DNA of 64,000 nucleotides from CAZOOK01 sp964581385 (GTDB lineage: Bacteria > Pseudomonadota > Gammaproteobacteria > Nevskiales > Nevskiaceae). Below the pieces are notes generated by a model. It searched no databases. It was not told where the DNA came from and saw nothing but the letters and a program-made list of their open reading frames with translations. Positions within the stretch are counted from its first letter, which is position 1. Each line of letters starts with the position of its first letter. The position numbers and the translations under genes are program-made. The stretch lies in the NCBI GenBank assembly GCA_964581385.1, contig CAZOOK010000028.1, positions 1 through 64,000 on the forward strand. Direction: 5' to 3'. Of this stretch, positions 58,704-64,000 are shown piece after piece.

Positions 58704-58718
58704 ATTCCAATTTGGAAT
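58704..58718. promoter_or_regulatory. LysR-type operator in the leuC/lysR gap
   Basis: ATTCCAA-T-TTGGAAT is a 15-base near-perfect palindrome of the T-N11-A form recognised by LysR-type regulators. It lies 22 bases before the LysR start and 81 before leuC, a normal place for a site controlling both genes. Confidence 0.68.
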
Positions 58719-58739
58719 ACATCTGCGGGTTCAGCGCTC

Positions 58740-59603
58740 ATGGATATTCAGGATCTCGCCGCCTTTATCGAAGTCGCCGATACCGGTTCGTTTTCGCGCG
58801 CGGCCGAACGTCTGCATCTGACGCAGCCCGCAATCAGCAAACGTGTCGCGGCGCTGGAAGAGCGCGTCGGCCATAGCTTGTTCGATCGCGTCGCGCGCAA
58901 CATCATGCTGACCGACGCCGGGCGCACGCTGCTGCCGTATGCACGTGGCGTCCTGCAGGGTCTCGAGGACGGTCGACGGGCGCTGTCGCATTTGTCGGAT
59001 CGGATCGGCGGCAGGCTGTCGCTCGGCATCAGCCATCACATCGGCCTGCATCACCTGCCTCCGGTCCTGAAGCGCTATACGCTTCAGTATCCCGACGTCG
59101 ATCTCGACATTCATTTCATGGATTCGGAAGTGGCTTGCCACGATGTGCTTGCGGGCAAACTGGAACTGGGTATTGTCACTTTGCCGACCGATCCGATCCC
59201 ACATCTGGAAACACGCACGATTTGGCCGGACCCGCTGACCGTAGTGGTCGCGCCCGAACATCCGCTGGCGCGCGAGCCAGCTCCGAGCCTCCGGCATCTG
59301 GCCGAATACGACGCCGTGTTGCCGGACGAAGCCACGTACACTCACCGCATCATCAGAGCTGGGCTGCAACGACATGGCCTGATGCCGCGCGTTCGCCTAG
59401 CGACAAATTATCTCGAAACCCTCAAAATGCTGGTCGCAATCGGCTTGGGCTGGAGTGTTCTGCCGGAGTCGATGGTGGATGAGACGCTGTGCCGCCTCGA
59501 TGTAAGCGATTTCAAACTGCACCGGAATCTCGGCGCGGTTTGGCATGAACGCCGCACGCTTTCGGCCGCGGCGCAAGCGCTGATGAGCAACCTGCGGCAA
59601 TAA
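58740..59603 (+). CDS. LysR-family transcriptional regulator, divergent from leuC
   Basis: A 287-residue protein with the N-terminal winged helix (DLAAFIEVADTGSFSRAAERL, HLTQPAISKRVAALEERVGH) and a C-terminal co-inducer domain beginning about residue 90 (RLSLGISHHIGLHHLPPVLK). It stands back to back with leuC around a T-N11-A box, so it probably regulates the leu genes and itself. The ligand is likely a leucine-pathway intermediate (inference). Confidence 0.94.
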   Translation: MDIQDLAAFIEVADTGSFSRAAERLHLTQPAISKRVAALEERVGHSLFDRVARNIMLTDAGRTLLPYARGVLQGLEDGRRALSHLSDRIGGRLSLGISHHIGLHHLPPVLKRYTLQYPDVDLDIHFMDSEVACHDVLAGKLELGIVTLPTDPIPHLETRTIWPDPLTVVVAPEHPLAREPAPSLRHLAEYDAVLPDEATYTHRIIRAGLQRHGLMPRVRLATNYLETLKMLVAIGLGWSVLPESMVDETLCRLDVSDFKLHRNLGAVWHERRTLSAAAQALMSNLRQ

Positions 59604-59670
59604 ATCTCGGCGGCGTATTCTGTCCGGCACCGGCTGGTGTCGTATTCGGCAACGACTCAACTTATTCGCG

Positions 59671-60582
59671 ATGAAAGGTAAGACAAAAAAAGAGTGGGTT
59701 CTGGCAGTTCGCATGAGCGCGGTATTCATAGCCGGAATGGCAGCGATGCCGGCGCATGCCAAGGGCGCAGGAGACAACATCGCCCAAATCGGCTTCCTGC
59801 ATGCCCAGACGCTCGACAAAGGACATCCCCTGGAAACCGATCTGACGCCGACGCCGGGACTGCAACTCGCCGGCATTCAGACCACATTTTCTTCGCCGGG
59901 AACCAGCGCCAGTCTCGACAACGCCAATACCGTTCAATTCGCGCTCTCGCACTTTTTCACAGACCACATTGCCGTAAAAATTGAGGGTGGCATTCCGCCA
60001 ATCTTCCACATCAATGGCGAAGGCAAGGTTCAGCCGACGTCGCAGTACCCGCTGGTTAACAACCTGGGCACACAGTTCAACCTGCTGCCATCGGTCGATC
60101 TGGGGGCCGTCGGGTCCAATCCGATCGCCTCGGCGCGCCAGTGGAGCCCCGCAATCATCGGTCAGTACTTTTTCCTGAGTCCGCAATCGCGATTCCGCCC
60201 CAATCTGGGATTGGGCGTCACCTACACCTGGTTCAGCGACATTTCTGTCAACTCGGCGTTGCAGGATGAACTCAACCAGAAATTCGGCACCGTGCTGGAG
60301 TTGGCAAGACTGCAGGACTTGGGCGGAATTGCGCAAAACGGTATTCCGCCGACCCACGTCAAGGCCGCTGCCTCGTATCAGTGGTCACTGATCTACAACG
60401 CCGGCTTTTCGTACGCACTCACCGAGCATTGGGGCATCATCGGCTCGGTGTCATATCTGCCGCTTGAGGCGACGGCACACATCTCCATTTTCGCCGCTGA
60501 CGGCACGCAGTTGTCAGACAGTCACGGCCAGGTGGATTTGAATCCTCTCGCCACCGCACTGTTGCTGAGCTATCGCTTCTGA
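59671..60582 (+). CDS. ompW: OmpW-family outer-membrane protein
   Basis: A 303-residue protein with a signal peptide (WVLAVRMSAVFIAGMAAMPAHA-KG) and an eight-strand barrel pattern: LTPTPGLQLAGIQTTFSS, FALSHFFTDHIAVKIEGGIP, RFRPNLGLGVTYTWFSD, NAGFSYALTEHWGIIGSVSY and the C-terminal aromatic LLLSYRF. It is longer than E. coli OmpW because of loops between strands. It is thought to form a small hydrophobic channel. No clear ribosome site precedes ATG 59671. Confidence 0.9.
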   Translation: MKGKTKKEWVLAVRMSAVFIAGMAAMPAHAKGAGDNIAQIGFLHAQTLDKGHPLETDLTPTPGLQLAGIQTTFSSPGTSASLDNANTVQFALSHFFTDHIAVKIEGGIPPIFHINGEGKVQPTSQYPLVNNLGTQFNLLPSVDLGAVGSNPIASARQWSPAIIGQYFFLSPQSRFRPNLGLGVTYTWFSDISVNSALQDELNQKFGTVLELARLQDLGGIAQNGIPPTHVKAAASYQWSLIYNAGFSYALTEHWGIIGSVSYLPLEATAHISIFAADGTQLSDSHGQVDLNPLATALLLSYRF

Positions 60583-60595
60583 TTTCGGACCAGCA

Positions 60596-61831
60596 TCAGC
60601 CAGAATCAGATTCGGGCGGCGCGTCGCACCTGCCGGCGTCCATTGGCACCTCGAAGACATCGCGAATCAGATATCGGGCGACCGGCAGGCCAAGCAGCAT
60701 GCCCCAGATGCCGAACGCATGATGCGCGATAAAAAGTATGAACAGCGTCAGCACCGGATTGAAATGAAACTCGGCCCCGTAGATCAGCGGGTTCAGCAGG
60801 TACGCTTCAATCAGATGGACAATCAGGATCATTGCCAGCGCGGCCACGATCAGCTTGGCGCCGCCGGTATTGATAGCGATCAGGATGATCGGCACCGTTG
60901 ACGCGAGCATGCCGACAATCGGCACCAGTCCACAGACGAAGACGATCAATGCCAGCATTGCCAGCGACGGAACACCGAGGATCGCCAGTCCAATGGTGGT
61001 CAGCACGGTGTTGATGGCTGAAATGCTAGCCTGCGCGCGGATGCCGATGCCGACCGAAGCGCCGAGCCGGGTAAGCGTCGGCGCTGCTTCGGCATAGAAA
61101 TCGCGGAGACGCGACCGCTGCAGTCCGTCCACCACTTCCTTGAGCCTCGGTAGATCCACTAGCACCAGGAAGCTGAACAGCAGTGCAAGCGCAAGCGTGG
61201 CGATACCGTGGTAGAGCAGCATCACCATTTGCGGCGCGTGCTTGCGCACAAAATCCGCAGCTTCCTCGAACAAAGAGCCCAGCAGCTTCTTTTTTTCATA
61301 ATGCGACAGCGCCTCGCTGGCAGCAGGGGTTCCGCCCTCGGCAGCCCATCGGGTCGGTGAGTGCGCCGCCTCATCGGGCAGGCCGAGCCGGCGCGCCTCG
61401 TCTTCGAGATCGGTTTCGAGCTTGTCGCGAACATCCGGTTGCAGACTGCTGCGTAAATAACCAAGCATCGGCCCCTGCAGGCTCGGGTAGCGTTCGGCGA
61501 AACGGTCGTTGCTGGCGATCAGCCGCTCCTGGATCGTCCCCAGGCTGGCGACGAGGCGATTGATTTCGCCGACTACATTCGGCGTCACGAAGCGCACGAA
61601 TCCACCCAGTGCCAGCAACAGCACGATATAAACACCAACCAGCGCTACGCGCGCCGGAATACCAAAGCGCTGTCGCAGCTGCCGCGCCGCCGGCAGCACG
61701 ATCGTGACTACGAAGTAAGTCACGAATATCAGATCGAAGTAGCCGCCTAACAACCACAGCAATGCAGCCAGCGCGAGCCAGATCAGCATGCGGCGATTGG
61801 CCAGATAAAACTGCTCGAAGCTGAACGGCAT
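60596..61831 (-). CDS. AI-2E/PerM-family permease
   Basis: A 411-residue inner-membrane protein: N-terminal helices (LIWLALAALLWLLGGYFDLI; VALVGVYIVLLLALGGFVRF), a soluble helical loop (about 85-200), then four or more helices with GLVPIVGMLASTVPIILIAI, EAYLLNPLIYGAEFHFNPV and AFGIWGMLLGLPVARYLIRD. This is the diagnostic order of the AI-2E transporter family, whose members move varied substrates. It converges with ompW over 13 bases. Confidence 0.92.
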   Translation of the reverse strand: MPFSFEQFYLANRRMLIWLALAALLWLLGGYFDLIFVTYFVVTIVLPAARQLRQRFGIPARVALVGVYIVLLLALGGFVRFVTPNVVGEINRLVASLGTIQERLIASNDRFAERYPSLQGPMLGYLRSSLQPDVRDKLETDLEDEARRLGLPDEAAHSPTRWAAEGGTPAASEALSHYEKKKLLGSLFEEAADFVRKHAPQMVMLLYHGIATLALALLFSFLVLVDLPRLKEVVDGLQRSRLRDFYAEAAPTLTRLGASVGIGIRAQASISAINTVLTTIGLAILGVPSLAMLALIVFVCGLVPIVGMLASTVPIILIAINTGGAKLIVAALAMILIVHLIEAYLLNPLIYGAEFHFNPVLTLFILFIAHHAFGIWGMLLGLPVARYLIRDVFEVPMDAGRCDAPPESDSG

Positions 61832-62617
61832 GTCGATAAGGGCGCGCAGAAAAAAGCTAGATTACTTCAGTGGGCGCAGTCACACCGCGCGGACACCTGC
61901 ATATCCGCAATTTGGTAACAAGCGAATCTCGGGACGGGCGGTTCTTCATATTCCGGCCGGAGCGGAGCGACAAATTCCCGGCGCACGCCCAGCGCAAACA
62001 GCCGAAATCATCGATGCTTCCAGGGCAGTTTTATAGGCTGGGCGATGCGAAACATTCCGAATTCGTTTGGGGGTCCGACAAGCGGTCGATTATCGAGCAT
62101 GTGTGGTGTGTACGCACCGCCGCTTGACTCAAGTTTCATCGCACGCAAAAAAATTTTGCGCCGTTGCGTTGCGCGCACTTACTTGCAGTATGATCGGAGA
62201 CAGCGGTTCATATTCGGTGCTCGCGTGAAACCATCGCGTCAGGATGGAGAACACCGGTCCGAAGATGGAGGACGATATCTGATCCACGTGCCTGTAGCAT
62301 TGCTGACGACGAATGCAGTATCACCGGGAATCCGGAAGCCACTCGGATTCGCGGTCGGGACCTCTACCCCTCAGCCGGCACCATATCGCCCGGTTTATGG
62401 TCCAACTTCAGCATCACCATTTCTTCCCGCTAGACGGTTTATGGCGGGGTTGTTTGCATCGTTTCGTTCTTATTCGTGCCCGCCTAGTCTGAATCTTGCA
62501 GTGAGTATCGTGCCTTTGCGGTTTTGTGTGCAGTCGGTCCTGCAAACAGGGCCAAGAAGGCACATATCAGGACCAGACGCGGCGGGAACCCGTCACATGC
62601 CCAGGAGGTGAATTCAC
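61832..62617. other. Long gene-free region upstream of prkA
   Basis: Nearly 790 bases with only short frames lacking ribosome sites. AT-rich patches near 62140-62200 (an AAAAAAATTTT run, TATGAT) could hold a promoter for prkA, which would give a long leader. No tRNA, riboswitch or repeat was recognised by eye. Confidence 0.45.
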
Positions 62618-64000
62618 ATGGCAACCGTTTTCGACGACTTTCGAAATCGCTACGTAAAGGCACGCGACGAGGAAATGACGCTCCTGGAATACCTGGAGTT
62701 GTGCAAGCGCGATCCCCTTGCGTATGCATCTCCGGCGGAACGGATGCTTGCCGCGATTGGCGAACCTGAATTGATCGACACGCGCAATGATCCGCGCCTG
62801 TCGCGCATCTTCTCGAATCGCATCATCCGCCGCTATCCGGCGTTCCGCGAATTCTTCGGCATGGAAGATGTCATCGCGCAGATCGTGGCGTTCTTCAAGC
62901 ACGCCGCGCAAGGGCTCGAGGAGCGCAAGCAGATTCTTTATCTGCTCGGTCCCGTCGGTGGCGGCAAATCGTCGATCGCCGAACGTCTGAAGGTGCTGAT
63001 GGAATCCCATCCGATTTATGCACTTCAGGGTTCGCCGATCAACGAATCGCCGCTGGGCTTGTTCTCGCCAGAACGAGAAGGTCCGATGCTGGAATCCGAA
63101 TACGGTATTCCGCGCCGGGTTCTGAGTGGCATTGCCTCGCCGTGGGCGCTGAAGCGCTTGGCCGAGTTCGAGGGCGACCTGATGAAGTTCAAGGTTGTCC
63201 GCGTGCAACCTTCCGTACTCAAACAGATTTCGGTCGCCAAAACCGAACCTGGCGACGAAAACAATCAGGATATTTCAACGCTCGTCGGCAAGATCGATAT
63301 CCGTAAGCTGGAGCAGTTCGCACAGGACGATCCTGATGCCTACTCTTACTCGGGGGGCCTGTGTCAGGCGAATCAGGGTTTGCTTGAATTCGTCGAAATG
63401 TTCAAAGCACCGATCAAAATGCTGCACCCGTTGCTGACAGCGACGCAGGAAGGTAACTATAAAGGCACCGAGGGGTTCTCGGCGATTCCCTTCCAGGGCA
63501 TCATTCTCGCCCACTCGAACGAATCCGAGTGGCAGACCTTCCGCAACAACAAGAACAACGAGGCCTTCCTCGACCGTGTCTATATCGTCAAGGTTCCGTA
63601 CTGTCTGCAGGTGTCAGAGGAAGTTCACATCTACCAGAAGCTGTTGAAGAACAGCACGCTGGCAAAAGCATCCTGTGCGCCCGGCACGCTCGACATGATG
63701 GCGCAATTCTCCGTATTGACGCGCCTGAAGGAGCCCGAAAATTCGAGCATGTACTCGAAGATGCGCGTTTATGACGGCGAGAGCCTGAAGGATACCGATC
63801 CCTCGGCGAAGTCATTCCAGGAATACCGCGACTACGCGGGCGTCGACGAGGGCATGAACGGCATCTCAACGCGCTTCGCGTTCAAGGTTTTGTCGGCCGT
63901 GTTCAACTATGACCAGACCGAGGTGGCCGCCAATCCCGTCCACCTGATGTACGTGCTCGAACAGCGCATCCTGCGCGAACAGCTGCCCGATGAAACCCAG
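62618..64000 (+). CDS. prkA: PrkA-family serine protein kinase, 3' end outside the window
   Basis: The first 461 codons are present and the frame is open to the edge. AGGAGGTG 7 bases before ATG 62618 is a near-ideal ribosome site. The protein starts MATVFDDFRNRYVKARDEEM. It has the AAA-type P-loop LLGPVGGGKSS (about 109-119) and PrkA signatures: YALQGSPINESPLGLF, GGLCQANQGLLEFVEMFKAP, PLLTATQEGNYKGTEGFSAI, FNYDQTEVAANPVHLMYVLE. PrkA kinases are linked to stationary-phase and nitrogen-stress responses and are often encoded with yeaH and a SpoVR gene, which would be expected just beyond the window. Confidence 0.96.
   Translation, partial: MATVFDDFRNRYVKARDEEMTLLEYLELCKRDPLAYASPAERMLAAIGEPELIDTRNDPRLSRIFSNRIIRRYPAFREFFGMEDVIAQIVAFFKHAAQGLEERKQILYLLGPVGGGKSSIAERLKVLMESHPIYALQGSPINESPLGLFSPEREGPMLESEYGIPRRVLSGIASPWALKRLAEFEGDLMKFKVVRVQPSVLKQISVAKTEPGDENNQDISTLVGKIDIRKLEQFAQDDPDAYSYSGGLCQANQGLLEFVEMFKAPIKMLHPLLTATQEGNYKGTEGFSAIPFQGIILAHSNESEWQTFRNNKNNEAFLDRVYIVKVPYCLQVSEEVHIYQKLLKNSTLAKASCAPGTLDMMAQFSVLTRLKEPENSSMYSKMRVYDGESLKDTDPSAKSFQEYRDYAGVDEGMNGISTRFAFKVLSAVFNYDQTEVAANPVHLMYVLEQRILREQLPDETQ

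Overview
The window looks like the chromosome of a gammaproteobacterium of moderately high GC. The strongest evidence is the minus-strand block leuC-leuD-leuB-asd-usg-fimV-truA-trpF-trpB-trpA-accD-folC-dedD (58623 down to 42036). This is the Pseudomonas/Xanthomonas-type arrangement, and keeping trpBA next to trpF and accD fits Xanthomonadales-like lineages (Xanthomonadales, Nevskiales, Steroidobacterales). The lolC-lolD-comEC order, an OmpW porin, an FNR-type box and CRP-type boxes agree. I cannot resolve the genus.

Layout. 1-30 kb is an accessory region rich in exported proteins: a TIG/Ig-domain protein (partial), a formylglycine-enzyme-fold protein without the catalytic cysteines, an S9 peptidase, an SGNH hydrolase with four beta-sandwich repeats, a six-repeat TIGR03803-type protein, an SBBP-repeat protein with a GlyGly-CTERM-like tail, an alpha/beta hydrolase, an alkaline-phosphatase-superfamily protein and a tannase-family esterase. 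Among them lie a truncated haemoglobin and a P-type ATPase that diverge from an FNR-like box, an RND transporter fused to a cyclic-nucleotide-binding domain with a LolA-like partner, and a class III cyclase/AAA/TPR regulator. 30-34.5 kb is an acyl-CoA catabolism group: dienelactone hydrolase-like protein, ACAD10/11-like dehydrogenase, APH-like kinase and glutaryl-CoA dehydrogenase. 35.6-39.9 kb is lolC-lolD-comEC. 40-41.7 kb is etfBA, ending in a textbook terminator. 42-58.6 kb is the leucine/aspartate/tryptophan/fatty-acid/folate block with many 4-nt start/stop overlaps. A LysR gene diverges from leuC, followed by ompW, an AI-2E-family permease, a 786-bp gene-free stretch and the 5' part of prkA, which runs off the right edge.

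How the parts may work together. Acyl-CoA dehydrogenases pass electrons to the EtfAB encoded nearby. AccD, FolC, TrpFBA, LeuCDB and Asd form a biosynthetic housekeeping block. In the accessory region a cAMP theme recurs: a nucleotide cyclase, a transporter with a cyclic-nucleotide domain, and three perfect CRP-type palindromes. Two of these palindromes are identical 16-mers placed at the same class II distance from a -10 element. This suggests, but does not prove, that part of the exported-protein set is under cAMP-CRP control.

No rRNA, tRNA, CRISPR array, insertion sequence or prophage was recognised by eye.
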